The notes under the pieces: generated by a model | Seen by the model: only the letters and a program-made list of their open reading frames with translations | Told to the model about the DNA's origin: nothing | The model's database searches: none | Made by a program: the position numbers and the translations under genes | In this document: positions 23,290 to 36,395 of the stretch, piece after piece | Layout: every line of letters begins with the position of its first letter | Position numbering within the stretch: the first letter of the stretch is position 1 | Source of the DNA: Sabethes cyaneus | Taxonomy: Eukaryota; Arthropoda; Insecta; Diptera; Culicidae | Direction: 5' to 3' | Assembly: GCF_943734655.1 (NCBI RefSeq) | Contig: NC_071354.1 | Coordinates: forward strand, 176,610,411 to 176,674,410 | DNA: 64,000 nt

Positions 23290-26196
23290 GCTTTTTTTGT
23301 GTTCATAATGTGTCATTTTGAAAAAACTCAAATTATATACTTATATATTTGTGTATTTCTGGTGACTTTGGAATATTTTTCATCACTTTTGATAATATTA
23401 TAATAATAATATTGTCACTTTTGAATATTTTTTTCAATCACTTTTGTGTTTAATGTATAATTTATATAAAGATTTTTTTTATGTAAATGTCAGTTTTGAA
23501 TAAAATTAGTATTTCGTAGTAAAATTATTGTAAAATTTTCAAAATCTGCTGAGAAATAACCAACAAACAATACGGTTTTGTAAAAAGGAAACATATGGCT
23601 TTCAAATAAAGTAAAAAAAAATAATTGGCGGCCGTCTTGGATTTGGTCGCCATATTGGATTTTATCACAAAATCGCCTTGGTTTTAGGTTGAAGCTCACA
23701 ATTGGAATGCTCAGAAAAGATGCTATACGAAGCATGCAACCACTGAACTGAATGACTCATAGATGAATTATTCCACATCGCGTATATTTGTTTCTAAAAT
23801 AGTACGGATAAGCCAGTTTCGTGCATCAAATATGATTTTTTGGACATATATCGATACGTAATGCTTATTTTTAATTTAAATATAGGAGAATATCCCCGGT
23901 TGTAAAACAGGTTTTGTTTTTTGGTCATAGCTTTTGATAGGATTATTTGATTTCGAATCGAACGTTTATCACAGAAGACTCGGGAATCTTACGGCTATAG
24001 AACTCCTCTACATTTTTCAATTGAAGTGATTTATGTATATTATTATTCCGTCAATAATGTTTTTTCTAATAGAAGTCATTGATTTGAGCTCGAAAAGTTG
24101 TGAAAGCTGTGGTCAGTGCGATTGCGATAGCGACAATTTGACAACAGTGACAATTTTGCTTAAGCTTGCTTACTTTTGCTGTCGCCCTCAAAATTCCGAA
24201 AATAAGTTGTGCAATCCAGTAGAAAATAAATTTGTAAAATATTTCGAATCACTGGAGGCGTGGAGGCAAACCATCATCTCCACATTCTATTTATCGCTCC
24301 ACCAGAGGAGTACCCTTAATTTGAATATCGTTAAATTAATTCCGTCGAGCCTGTTGAACAAAACCACCATTTAGTACGCCATCGCCAGCGAGTCGCAATC
24401 AATCTCGCAAGCACACGGAACAACCTTTTCGCATGCAACATAATTTCTTTATCTGCGATTAATGACTCGCCACCGGTTTCGGTTCTCGGCGATGCGATGC
24501 CGTACCACGCAAAGACAGGCGGGGCTCAGCGCTCAGGTTCAGAACCCAATTCGAATAACATTAAACACTAAACGCCCAAAGCTGCAAAACCATAAACAGA
24601 GCAACAATTGCTCAAACCACTCATGCACTTCGCTTATCGCCATCTGTTTTCTTTCATTTCATAGCCGTTTGGCCGGCCGGCATTCGTATGTAAAGTTGAA
24701 GCTGTCAGTACAAAACAACTTTGAACAGTAGTTGGTTTTGGTATGGACGTGTAGCACACGGTCTCAAAGAATCAAAAGTCGACCAACATAAACTTTTTTT
24801 TCGTCAAAAGGATCTAGCTTTTTATTGAGTACGGTGAAAACCGACAAGTAGTAAATTGCATTCACAAGCTGGGGGCAGTTGTTTCCCGAAAACAGGCCAG
24901 TGGACACTATCCACCTAAAAGGTGCACTTCCAATCTAAACGGTGAAAAGTTTCACTTGTTGGAGATGCGGCTGCATACGATATGCTACTGAAGCAGCACG
25001 TTCGTCGTCATCACTCACAGTGGTGAAACATCAACATCAAAGCCAGCCTGATAACGCAATGTTTGCCGAGTAAAAAAACTCAACACCCTGGAATGGAGCG
25101 AAAATAGCAATAAAACATGAATAGCAATTCGTTTTCGAACCTTCCACCAGTGCCACACTGGTTGTGGACTAGAAACGGTAAACTTGGGCTTCCTACAAAA
25201 GCCAACCTAGGATCATTGAAAATGGCCCAAGGAATGGTTCCCCTTTTGTGCCAAACTGAGTTCGAACCATTTTTCAACTGCACCCAAACATGAATGGTAG
25301 TGACTCGATTTCTTCTGGACTCGATCCTGCACAGATGTGACCAAGTACAAAAGTGCAGCTGCAGGAATACAAAAAAAACTGCCATTGCCGCAACTCACCA
25401 GTAGTTCGTTCCTATTCAAATAGGAACGGCTACGGTCCAAATTGGACGAATGTTGGCAGCCGGCATTGGGGAAAAAATTGGTTGAAACTATGTGTACATT
25501 AAGCTCAACCCCGGACTTCCACCGGACTCGATCCTTCGTGTGGTTCGGGTGCAGGAAAAAAAACAAAGAATGGCAAACTTACACAGAAGTCAAAACGTTC
25601 TAGATAAACCGTCTCTCGGTTTGTTCTTGCCGCTTTCAGAAGTGCCGACTTTTTTTTTCCTGCACTAGATGCCAGCCCGGCTGGTTGGTTGGTTGGCTGG
25701 CCAGTCGTCCCCAAAGTGTAGTTGTTTCCGACATATTTCCATGCCGAACGCAGAGTCCGGCAGGAGGCACTACCGGGCGCGGGGGTGGTGACGGCAAAAG
25801 AAATGGAATAAACTTCATAAAGTAGCTACGATGCTATAGCATAGGACCGTATTGCATTGGGACACGTTAGCAAATACACAAAACATATGTGTGTAATTTG
25901 CTGATATTTATGACAATCACGTGAAATTGAAGCGGCTTAGATGAGATGCATTGGCAGAAGGTGTAAGAGGAATGTCGATGTGGTGCTGCTGCTGCTGCTT
26001 TTTGTGTACCTGCACGGGAAAATGACATATTTTGCCTTTCACCCGGAGGCTGAAACTATAGTCTAAATGAAGGTTTTAGCACATTGCGTCGCTTAAAGCT
26101 ATGGTACTGTGAGACATGCCTTAATGCTATTATGCGATACCTACTTTAGCAGTGATAGTGTGCACACTGGGGCACGTGCCCCATCGGCTGTTTTCA
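23290..26196. other. 2.9 kb without recognised genes
   Basis: The left part to 24000 is AT-rich. 24300-25850 has balanced composition and looks unique. Small runs include GGTTGGTTGGTTGG near 25682 and (CTG)5 near 25984. Short frames on both strands match no family I know. Confidence 0.4.
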
Positions 26197-26200
26197 TTAA

Positions 26201-27418
26201 CCGTTATGTGTTCGACAAAAAAAACACCTTTAAGTGCTCGACAAGGGTACCCGGGTACCCACAAATTGAAACGCTTGTAACTTTGGCAATATTTGACCGA
26301 TTTGGACCATCTTACCACCTAAAGATTTAGGAACTTATTCACTTTCAGTGGGGTTGCAACAGAACCGGAAGTCGTTCATCTGGTTCCCGGAAATCCGGTA
26401 TTCCGAGAGTGTGTTCCGGAATTAAGGCACTCTCTAAGATTTTTGATGTAATCATAGTAATATGGGTATCCAAAATTCCTCAAATGACTCCGAAAGGTCA
26501 TTTTTCATAGTTTTAAAACCGTATAATGATTTATCCTCGGAATGGCCATTCTAGAACAAGTTCCCGTGGGACCTCCTGTGGCCACAGAACTGTTTGGCTT
26601 GCAACACTGGCAATTTGGGTATCTATATTCATGAAATTACTTCGGAAGGTAGTTTCTCATTGTTTTGACTCTATCTGATGATTTTGCCGCGGCATGGCCA
26701 TTCCGGAACATATTCCAGTGGGGCTTCACAGTGGTCCAAAACCACATAAACGTGCGCATTACAGTTTTGAGTGGGAAAACTTGATTTTAGGTTTATGAAG
26801 GCTTTGGAAGAGTTTCTTGAAATTAAAAGTTCTATCGTTTGGTGGAATTCAAATTTTTATTAATCCCCCTAAAAGTGAAATAAAAATTTTATTTTTCTTC
26901 AGTTTCAATATAACACATTTACGGGTTCTGCAAGGTTTTAGAGCATATTATTACAAGAATTTTTCCTGAAGACAGTAACCTTCTATCTCTTTAGCGAAGA
27001 TAGAAAAATCCTTTTCAGCACTTTTTAGCTTTAATTCCGGAACACTTCCTCGGAATACCGGATTTCCGGAAACCAAATGAACCACTTCCGGTTCTGTTGT
27101 AACCCCACTGGAAGTGGATAAGTTTCTGAATCTTTAGGTGGTAAGTTGGTCCAAATCGGTCAAATATTGCCAAAGTTACAAGCATTTCAATTTGTGGGTA
27201 CCCGGGGACCCTTGTCGAGCACTTAAAGGGTAAAAAATTTCGAAGCTCCCCCTTTCCTCCCCCTTAAGTGCTACATGAAAACTTATTTTATAAAAAGTTG
27301 TAATTTAGCGAGTTTTGAGATGTCACGGAGTTTCAGTATCCTGGGTCGAAGAAAACTTTAAAATTTCTTACTTTGAAATCTGAAAAGGTACCCGGGTACC
27401 CTGTCGAACACATAACGG
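26201..27418. mobile_element. TIR element C (1218 bp, TTAA-flanked)
   Basis: CCGTTATGTGTTCGACA at the left is mirrored by TGTCGAACACATAACGG at the right, with TTAA at 26197-26200 and 27419-27422. A second, inner inverted repeat of about 200 bases (tgctcgacaagggtacccggg... to the Tccggtattccg region) matches 27020-27230. The phrase GGTACCCGGGTACC recurs at 26246, 27199 (variant) and 27388. The middle, 26760-27010, is the shared core module in minus orientation. A TTAA target suggests a piggyBac-type MITE, but TA cannot be excluded. Confidence 0.85.
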
Positions 27419-27589
27419 TTAAATCACAGATGCTGTTCATAGCATTCTTGATATTCTTTTAAACTGAAATATATATTTAATGACTAGCTGTTTCAATACC
27501 TTTATATTACAAATTTATCGCACAGTTCGGATCGAAGTATCTAAAATTTTGCTAGAAGGAAAAGTGCCTTTTTCTTCGATCTGCTTGAT

Positions 27590-28010
27590 ACTACAAACCG
27601 CCATAAAATAACATAAAATGTTACAAAATTAACACCAAACTACAAAAATACAAACACAATACAAAATACACAAACACAATACAAAAATGTGACGTATATG
27701 ACGCTATTATAAAACAAAAAAAACAAAAATGATTCATAAACGGTACAATAAAGCTTCAAAAATGGCACCAAAATGATACAAAAAATAATAAAGGGGTAAA
27801 ATAGTACAACTCCAATCAAAATAAACTTTCACAGAAAAATGATACAAAAATGTCCAAAACGTTAAAAAACAAGAAAAATTTGATTCAAAAATGGTACAAC
27901 AATGATATAAGAAATAATACACAAATAATGTAAAAAATGAAGCTCAAAAACGTTGAAACGAATGAGAGAAGTGATACACGAACTACCTCGAAAAACGGTA
28001 CAAACATGAC
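27590..28010. repeat. Degenerate minisatellite, about 11-bp unit (AATGATACAAA-like)
   Basis: Diverged units such as AATGATACAAA, AATGTCCAAAA and AATGATATAAG follow one another at a spacing close to 11 bases, with slips. A PIF-like element adjoins the right end, as also happens in the larger array at 18.4 kb. Confidence 0.65.
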
Positions 28011-28012
28011 AT

Positions 28013-28260
28013 TAGGCCATTACAAATATGCAATAAAGTTTTTGTCCTTCGGGTGTTGGGCAACTAAAGGAGGGGGGGGGGGGTGGAGGGGTGCGCGTTT
28101 GTTCATTTTTACTTAAAATTTTAAGGTGAAAAACAAATCTATTCTTATTTTTCATATCTATTACTTTTCATATAGACATTAGGCTTATACAAATTAAAAA
28201 AAAAGTTTATGTCGCCCCCAGTGAGATGTGGATGGGCGAAAAAATAAAGTGTAATATTAG
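28013..28260. mobile_element. Two truncated PIF/Harbinger-like copies
   Basis: TTAGGCCATTACAAATATG at 28013 and the following G-run match the left end of 18505-18944. At about 28183 a second, more diverged start (TTAGGCTTATACAAATTAAA) repeats the same head. Right termini are missing. Confidence 0.6.
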
Positions 28261-28261
28261 T

Positions 28262-28555
28262 TTGTAGCATTCTTTAGTGATAAGCAGATTTTTCACAATT
28301 TATTGAGTTTACATCTCTAAATTATTCAATATGTGCAAAGTTATAATAATCATCTGTTTAGTCGTGACTTTCTTTCACCAACTATTCCTGCTGCAGGTCA
28401 CAGGCAACTAATGTGCTTCATCACGTCGAAAATTGCATTGCTTGCAATCAGACTTTCGGCTTAATTTAGTTTGATTTATGTTCCATTTTAATTCACCTTG
28501 TTTCAAAAGAACCGAATTATATTGTGGCAACAATCAATTAAACAATCTTCTTAAT
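28262..28555. other. Unassigned AT-rich spacer
   Basis: No frame or repeat end is recognised between the PIF-like scraps and the RTE copy. Confidence 0.35.
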
Positions 28556-30650
28556 TAAACAATATTCCTCTCCATTGTACTCGGTCCAGGGCTGCTCGTC
28601 GCCAATTCGTTGCGCGTCTCGACACACGTAAGTCGGCTTCAACCTGGTCGAGCCATCGTGCACGTTGAGCCCCTCTATTCCTGGTGCCGGTGGGGTTCTT
28701 GAAGAGAACGGATTTCACTACACAATCGGCCGGCATCCTTGCGACGTGGCCGGCCCAGCGTAGTCTCCCAACTTTCGCCAGGTGTACGATGGGAATCTCT
28801 CCAAGCAGTGCCTGTAGCTTGTGATTCATACGTCTCCGCTTTCCGTCTGTACTCTGCCAAAAATAGTCCGCAACACCTTTCGTTCGAAAACGGCAAATGC
28901 ACGTATGTCTTCCGTAAGCAAAGTTACTGTTTCAAGTCCGTAGAGGTCTTATTAGCGTTTTGTACATCGTCAGCTTTGTGGGACGGCGTATGCTCTGAGA
29001 TCGAAACGTCTTGCGGAGGGAAAAGTAGGCTCGATTTCCAGCTTGAATGCGTCGTTGGATCTCCTTACTCGTATTATTGTCGGCGGTGAGATCCCAAATA
29101 TACGAACTCATCAACCACTTCCAGTTCATCGCCGTCAATAGTCCACTCTCCGTGGGAGGCAAACGTTACTTTCTCGGGAGCCTCTTCCTACCATATATTT
29201 GGTTTTCGACGCATTAATTTGTAACCCTATCCTCCTAGCCTCCGTTTTCAATCTGGCGTAGATTGCCTCCGCCGTCCCACGGTTTCTAGTAATGATGTCG
29301 AGGACGTCTGCAAAGGCTAGGAGTTGGCTACTCTTGCTGAAGATCGTTCCTCTCGTTTCGATGCCCGCTCGCCGGATAACACCTTCAATAGCGATATTGA
29401 ATAACCTGCAGGACAGTCCATCGCCTTGCCGTAACCCTCTGCGCGATTCTAAAGGACTTGAGAGTGTCCCCGAAACGCGCACGTAACACATCACTCGTTC
29501 CAGAGTAGCTTTGATCAGCCGCGTCAGTTTGTCCGGAAAACCGTACTCGTGCATTATCTGCCATAGCTGTTTGCGTTCAACTGCCCTACGAAATCTCTTG
29601 CTATTGGGGATAGACGACGCAACAAAATCTAGGAGAGCACCTTGTCCTCCGGTAGTTTCTCTTCTTCCCAAATCCTTGAAATCAGCCAGTAAAGTGCCGT
29701 TGCTAGCGGTTCTTGGCCATTTTTATAAAGTTCAGCTAGGAGTCGGTCCTTTCCGGCGGCTCTATCATTCTTCAGCAGACCGATTTCTCGCCGGATCTCT
29801 TCGAGGTCGGGAGCCGGTACGCTGTTGTCGTTTGTAGGTACTCTGAGGTTAACTTCCATTGCGTCTCCTGCTGCTATATTGCAGTTGAGGTGCTCATCGA
29901 AGAACTGCTTCCACCTATCGACCACCTCGCGCTCGTTTATGATTAGATCCCCTCCCTCGTCCATACACATGTCAGGATTTGGTGTGTGGGCCTTGCGAGT
30001 TTGGTTCACCTTTTCGTAAAACTCGCGGGTATCATTAGCCCGGAATAGTTGTTCAAGCTCCTCACGATCTCTGTCCTCCTTCTGGCGCTTTTTCCTTCGC
30101 AGGATCGTGGTCAACTCATTCGTCGTTCGTCGATACTTGGCCAAATTCTCTCTCGTGGATATGCTCAGATTGTTTTCCCAAGCTCTTTTTTTTCCTCTCT
30201 ATCGCTTCTTGGCATTCCCCGTCAAACCAATCATTTCGTGCACTCGAGAGCATATCCTACTCCATCCGTTTTCGAGGTTCGAAGCATCTAGCTCCACAGA
30301 GGAAGGTAAAGCATCATCCAGCACGCGCGTAGTTTTCGGCAGTTCGCGGGTTGTCTAGTTGCCGAATGTTTAGCCGAGGAGGGCGACTTTGTCGCGAGGT
30401 ATAAACCATCGATAGTTTTGAGCGCACATGTACTGCTACTAGGTAGTGGTCCGAGTCAATATCCGCACTCCGCAGGGAGCGTACGTTGGTGATGTTCGAG
30501 AAAAACTGGCCCTCGATGAGAATATGGTCGATTTGGTTCGAGGTTCGTTGGTCAGGTGATCTCCAGATAGCTTTGTGGATATCTTTGTGGGGAAAGAAGG
30601 TGCTTTTGATCACCAAGCCTCGGGAAGCCGCAAAGTTGGTGCATCGCTGC
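28556..30650 (-). pseudogene. RTE copy with endonuclease end and RT, broken
   Basis: Read on the minus strand this holds, in order: the end of an APE-type endonuclease (SPDQRTSNQIDHILIEG, then DIDSDHYLV near 30445-30470), a basic linker with EELEQLFRANDTREFYEKVN (near 30020-30060), the RT start (AAGKDRLLAELYKNG near 29710-29750), motif B GLRQGDGLSCRLFNIAIEG (29390-29440), then a catalytic box FADV instead of FADD near 29300-29318. The thumb and C-terminal domain run to 28556. Internal deletions remove parts between the linker and motif A (near 29640). Several frameshifts follow. The lost catalytic aspartate alone would inactivate it. The 3' end lacks the (TAAG)n tail. Confidence 0.9.
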
Positions 30651-31062
30651 CCAGATAACACAAGATCGTAATAGAAAGTTTACATTAAATCGTTTTCAAG
30701 TCAATTTTACATTGGAATTGTATAATGATTAGAGTGTGTCAAAACAAAGTGAACAATAAGTTGTTTTGCAGTCGGGCGTGTCCTCATATACAACTCATGA
30801 CTGTGAATTATAAAGCTGTATAGCTATAGATGATTGAAATATTTAGTTATATCTCAATCATATATTCAGGAGTATTAAGTTGTGTGTTATAAAAACCACT
30901 GTATAAAATGCAAGACAGAATTAAAAATAATCGTCAAAATTTTCGCACGTATATTGCCTCCACTTTGGTACATATACGCTCTTATCTGACGTGAAATATA
31001 ACTTTTTCGTTCAGATATGATGTCGTATTTCTCAGTTGCAATCGAGATATACAAACCAAATG
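30651..31062. other. Unassigned insert between two RTE copies
   Basis: About 410 bases starting cccagataacacaagatcg separate the RTE 5' break from the next RTE 3' tail. It may be another repeat, since the RTE frame stops abruptly at its edge, but no inverted termini were found. Confidence 0.4.
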
Positions 31063-32732
31063 GTTTACTTACTTACTTACTTATGTGTCCGCCGGTCCGG
31101 CAGAACAAAGGGATGAAATCAGAGATCTCCACTGCTGACGGTTACCCGCCATGGCTTTTACCTGTCGTTAGGACAGGTTCTCGTCTACAGCCCGGATGTC
31201 GTTGGCTAAGCTCCGTCGCCATGAGCCTCTGGGTCTGCCTCTTCTACGCTGTCCTTGTGGATTCCAGTCGAGTGCTGCTCTGCAAACCTCGTTCGCTCCT
31301 TTCCTCAAGGTGTGTCCGATCCACTTCCACCTACGTTCACGAATTTCTGTGGCTATCGGCCGTTGATGACACCGACGATGGAGTTCCTCATTGGATATCC
31401 AATTATCAGGCCACCAGGCACGAATGTTGTATCACAGGCACCGGTTAATGAATACCTGCAGTTTTTGCGTTGTCTCCGCTGAGACGCACCACGTTTCGTA
31501 GGCATACAGCAGTACGGATTTAACGTTTGAATTAAAGATTCGGGTTTTCGTACGTAGAGTGATCTGGTTTGAGCGCCAAATGTTTCGCAGACCTGCAAAG
31601 GCACCCCTGGCCTTCCTGATCCGTGTGGCTATATCAGTCTTGGTACCACCATCGGGCGTTGTTTGGCTACCAAGATATTGAAAGGCGTCTACCTGCTCAA
31701 CTTGTTGTCCCGCTACTGTGAAGTTGGTGGCATTGTCAGTGTTCACTACCATAGACTTAGTTTTCACTACATTGACTGTGAGACCTGCTGCTTGGGGGCT
31801 CTCGGAGAGGTCATCTAACTTGCTCTGCATATCGTTTCGGCGTTGTGCGAGCAAGACAATGTCGTCGGCTAGGTCGAGGTCATTTAGCTGCTCCATCGTT
31901 AGAGGATTCCAAGGCAATCCTCGATTTGGTCTACTGTCAATTGCTCCAACTAATATCTCATCCATAACGATGAGAAACAGAAGCGGTGATAAAATGCAGC
32001 CCTGTCTCACGCCAGTAGTAACCCTTATGGGGTCGGACAAGACGCCGTCGTGCAAAAGCTTGCACGAGAACGCCTCGTACTAAGTCTCGATGAGATGGAC
32101 TAGCTTATCTGGAACTCCTCTACGCCTAAGTGCGCCCCAGATGTTTTCGTGATTGAGTCGGTCGAACGCCTTTTCGAAGTCAACGGACACCAGCAGAAGA
32201 GAGTCCTGGAATTCGTTGATCTGCTCCAATATAATGCGGAGCGTTGTGATATAGTCTACACATGATCGGCCAGCACGGAATCCTGCTTGCTGCCGTCGGA
32301 GAGTAGCGTCGATCTTCTCCTGGATCCGGTTGAGGATTACCTTACAGAGTACTTTGAGAGTAATACAGAGCAACGTGATGCCACGCCAGTTACCGCATTC
32401 CGTTAGGTCTCCTTTCTTAGGCACTTTGACCAATATGCCCTGCATCCAGTCCACCGGAAAAGTTGCGGTTTCCCATATATTGCTGAAAAGCTGATGCATC
32501 ATCTGGGCTGACAAAGATGGGTCAGCTTTGAGCATTTCGGCTGAAATACGATCTATCCCTGGCGCTCTATTTCATTTCATACTACTTGATGGCTGCTACA
32601 ATTTCATCCAGCGATGGCGCCTCCAAGTTGACGCGATTAATTCGACGAACTGTAGGCGTCATACGCTGCTGGTTTCGTTGGTCTCTGACATTTGAAACTC
32701 GGAAGAGTTGTTGAAAATGTTCAGTCCATCGT
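31063..32732 (-). pseudogene. SR2-like RTE copy, RT and 3' end (continues past 33676)
   Basis: This copy belongs to a second lineage. On the minus strand the RT start reads NRIQEKIDATLRRQQAGFR (near 32260-32320), motif A SVDFEKAFDRLNHE (32140-32185), motif B TGVRQGCILSPLLF (31960-32010), and the catalytic box LADDIVLL (31850-31875, where YADD or FADD is usual). Next come a connection region with KTKSMVV and YLGSQTTPDGGTKTD, a C-terminal GRPRGSWRR-type segment in another frame, and a (TAAG)n tail at 31063-31085. One stop near 32072 splits the RT and a shift follows near 31440. The family label rests on similarity to RTE proteins of the schistosome SR2 type. Confidence 0.88.
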
Positions 32733-32736
32733 TTAA

Positions 32737-33675
32737 CCTTCCGTTACTCGCGCCAACTTTTGTAATACGGATACCCGCGCGTTGTATTTTGTACAACACT
32801 CTTTATCTCAGAATATCTCGAAATCTCGGCTATATAGAAAGTTACTGTCTTCAGCAAAGGTAATCAGTAGGTCAAGACCTTTCGGTTGGGGGATAGAATT
32901 TCATAAGTTTGTCACCAGGTGACGCTAAAATGTGCTGTACATTGTACGCCTTACCATTACGGCCGTATATAGGCTGTTGCATTCGAAAAGATCATTTTAT
33001 CGTTCCTAAATGAGATAACATTCTGTTGACTAGATTTTTTTCTAGCAGTTATCATGTTTTCTTAGATGTTTTTCGCATAAAACATAGTATGATATCATTT
33101 CTGCTGTTGGTAGCTTAGAAAGTAGGGCTGATATGGTGTTTTGATTCGCTTGGGCAAGAATGTTTAGGGAGTTACTCGCACAGTAATGACAATTTGAAAC
33201 TTCCGTTCATCAGCCTAGCGTTTTTGATCTACTATAACATTTTCTCAACAAGTCCTTACAAAAAAACAGATTCTGTAGATATAACACATTCAGAAAACTG
33301 ATCCATATACTAGCGGCCTAAAGCCACGAAATTGTGAACTTTTTCACAACTGCGGAATGATCATCAACTGCTGAATAACTTTGCTGGATACAGAAACCAA
33401 TTTCCCTTATGAAGAAACGAGAGAAAATTCCAGTAGGGACCAATTGCGGTACCCCTCGTACGGCGCTTGCAGCATTTCTGCGATTTCGGTTTATGCTGAT
33501 CTATTTTTCTGAACAGTTTAAAGCATTGATGAATTTAATAATTATGTCATTTTGTTCATAATAAGTTTATTGAAGAATACGCATTGGTTTGACATCGACC
33601 TGTTACTTTAAAACCAAACGGCATTCAAAAATGTGCAAGTGTTGTACAAAATACAACAGCGCGAGTAACGGAAGG
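32737..33675. mobile_element. TIR element D1 (939 bp, TTAA-flanked)
   Basis: CCTTCCGTTACTCGCGCC at the left is mirrored by GCGCGAGTAACGGAAGG at the right, with TTAA at 32733-32736 and 33676-33679. It interrupts the minus-strand RTE frame within EQLKRWTEHFQQLF, and removing it together with one TTAA restores that reading. TTGTACAAAATACAAC motifs lie beside both termini (near 32788 and 33640). Same family as 42878-43754. Non-autonomous, piggyBac-like by target. Confidence 0.9.
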
Positions 33676-33780
33676 TTAAGCTGTTCTGTACGGTCAGTCA
33701 ATAGCTGACCAGCCTTGTCCTTTAGCGGCATCTTTGTATTCATCCTGACACCACTAAGGCGGCGAGAAATATCGTATTTT
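33676..33780 (-). pseudogene. SR2-like RTE copy, upstream part
   Basis: On the minus strand the reading ISRRLSGVRMNTKMPLKDKA and LLTDRTEQL leads into the frame that continues on the other side of element D1. It is truncated at about 33780. Confidence 0.8.
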
Positions 33781-36220
33781 ATGTGCTTGGGTCAAAAAAT
33801 TTTGAAGTTTAGTTCGGTTTGAACTAAATTTTAAATACTGTACAAAACTTTTATACAGTAGGATTTCGAATTTGGCAACAAATGCGCGTCGCCTACGTTG
33901 CCAAACTCGAAACCGTGCCAAAATCAAGACCCTATTTTGATATGAAAAAATTGAATGCGTTAGAAATTGACTAAATATAATTTATCAACGATTGCAACCA
34001 TTTGATGTAAAAAGTCCGCCAAGAGCACATATAAATAAGGTACTACTTTGAAGTGAATTCTAACGACTAGCCTAGGTTGCTACTAAATGATTGAGCGTTA
34101 ATTCACATCCATTTATTGTTTGATCACGAAACACGCTGTCTGTTCAGAGTAAAGTTGTCACGATAATTATATGATACACGGTAAGAAATTGAATCTCCAA
34201 AATGAGACAAATGACTCATGATTGCAGGATTCTAGCGTATGTTTTATGAAAATACACCATGAACAATAATTATGGTATGTACCACAAATTTCTTGCGATA
34301 CAAAGACAATACAAGAACAGACAATACAACAATTATTATTCATGGTTTTGTGTTGCCTGATATGTGACTTCAGTCATGATTTCATCGCATTTGAAAATTT
34401 ATGATTTCATGAATGTATTCGTAGTATTTGAAACGAGTTTTTCCGTGTACAAAAATATATGACCGATTAATGTCCGTTGTTAAATCGGCGGTCATGATAA
34501 ATTCCATCACCATTTTATTATAATCGAAATGCAAAGCTAACTGCATACGTTTTTATTGTAGTAGACTCCAAATTAATCAGAGATTAATTATAAACATGTG
34601 ATATACTACAAGCTGATCTCACGTTAGCAATTAAATCTTGTTTGTGCTGCATGACTTTGGAAAATTACTGAAACGAAAACGAGATGTACCTACCATGCAT
34701 GAAGTGTGCATACTGCACTGAGCCGCATCTTCTCTTTGCCAAGTGGATTTGTGCTATTTACCATGGCGAATGGATTTATTAAATGATTCCGCCTGCTCGG
34801 CTTCGCTCTGTGTACCGCACCGGAGCGGATTTTTTTAGCATTCTTCTACACAACGATGCCTCAGCATGCATGCTATCGGCTATCGCTTGCGCTCGGAACC
34901 GTCGTCCGTCGGTTCTGTCAGACAAGTTGACGCTGAAAAATCAGCAAACAATTACACGGATAGGCGCTCGCGGCTGCAGTCCGCGGAATTGCAGCGCGTA
35001 TAAGTGAGTTACAGCGCGCGCACACACCACAGGCAATTATATTCACCACGCTACCACCAGTGAAATCGCGCGGTTTGAGGAGAATTGAGTACCTGAATGT
35101 GTATGATATATGATCATGCAGGTAGTAAATCTGCTCGCGGCTCAGCTGGACGTTGTATGCTGGTGTATGCTGATGGCTGAGAGCAACAACGAGCGAGCAT
35201 GTATTGCACGGAGAAAAAATATGCTCATTCAACCGCGAAACGCACATCAGCACGCGATTGTGGTTGCATTTGTGATCAGATGTTTTTTCACACGATGCCA
35301 ATCGATCCGGTTAATTGTACTAGTGTGCGGTTGATTGTGTGAAACCGATGCAGATGGCAGCACCTGACGGTGCCAGCTGATTGTGATTGCCAGTTTAGCT
35401 ATGCGCGATGGCGATGTACGTACTCTACCGTCATTCGTACATATGTATGTATAGACATTGCTGTATAAACAACTAAGCACAGCTGATTTGAGGGATATTA
35501 GAGCAACGTACGCGTGCGCTTGGTCGCTCGGTGCGATTAATTTTACTTTTTTCAAGTTCAAGCGTGTGGGACTGTGAGACATGCGGCTATTTTGGCTGTT
35601 GAACCTTGCGATTTGGCAATGGTTTCAAAGCAAAACGGAGGTAGCGTAATGCGGTAATAATAAGCAGGTTATGAAATAGGTTCATACGAATCGAACTTGA
35701 CATTCATGGCTGCAGAATAGAGCTATTGAGAAGATTATTACGGCTAATATCGGTTTAATGATGTTGAACCTTCATTATATAACATTTAAATTAAGTCAGC
35801 ATTAATCAAAGTACCTACTGCTAGAGTAAAATCCATTTTACTAAAGGTATTAGAGCAGATGAGATTGGTCATCAAGTAAACAATTTATTTTGATGTGCGA
35901 TTTTATTTATGTAAGTTTACAATCGAAAACATGGCTGTAAAAATATGTAATCAAAACGAAATTAGTAGCGGCAGCGCACAATTATTATGATACTGTATAC
36001 TGCAGGATTTTCCTAAAATGGCTAGTGTTTGTCAACATTTCCTGCTAAGAAATGGCCACGATTAAACATTTATAAATAGTGGAATACAGGGCGCATCCAT
36101 TCATCCTACTCAGCGATAGCGCTGGCTAGATGGAAACGCACGGCTCTTCTATTGTGATACAAATGACTATCTATCCTCTTGGAATGAGCTTTAAAAATGT
36201 GGTAGATATAAATTTTATAA
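33781..36220. other. 2.4 kb without recognised genes
   Basis: A hairpin of TTTCGAATTTGGCAAC and GTTGCCAAACTCGAAA lies at 33866-33917 and may be a MITE scrap. 34780-35600 has balanced composition and several short frames on both strands without known domains. The rest is AT-rich. Confidence 0.4.
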
Positions 36221-36395
36221 GCCCGCCCAGTTAGCTCCGGGGTACGATGCCGGTCTAAAAAGCTGGTCGACTGGGCGGTGCCGCTATTGAGTCAATAGGA
36301 TCTTTACAATAGCCCCGTAATTTTCCTGTACTCTAATAACCGGCTGGGAAGTCTGTCGAAAAAGAAGGGCCAAATTAAGTCTTAAGAACGTTTAT
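36221..36395 (+). mobile_element. tRNA-derived SINE
   Basis: GCCCGCCCAGTTAGCTCCGG GGTACGATGCCGG is tRNA-like, with an A-box-type TTAGCTCCGGGGTA. The body reads AGCCCCGTAATTTTCCTGTA near 36312 and CGGCTGGGAAGTCTG near 36342, which I remember as typical of mosquito tRNA-related SINEs. The B box is poor here, so the copy is decayed. Confidence 0.65.
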
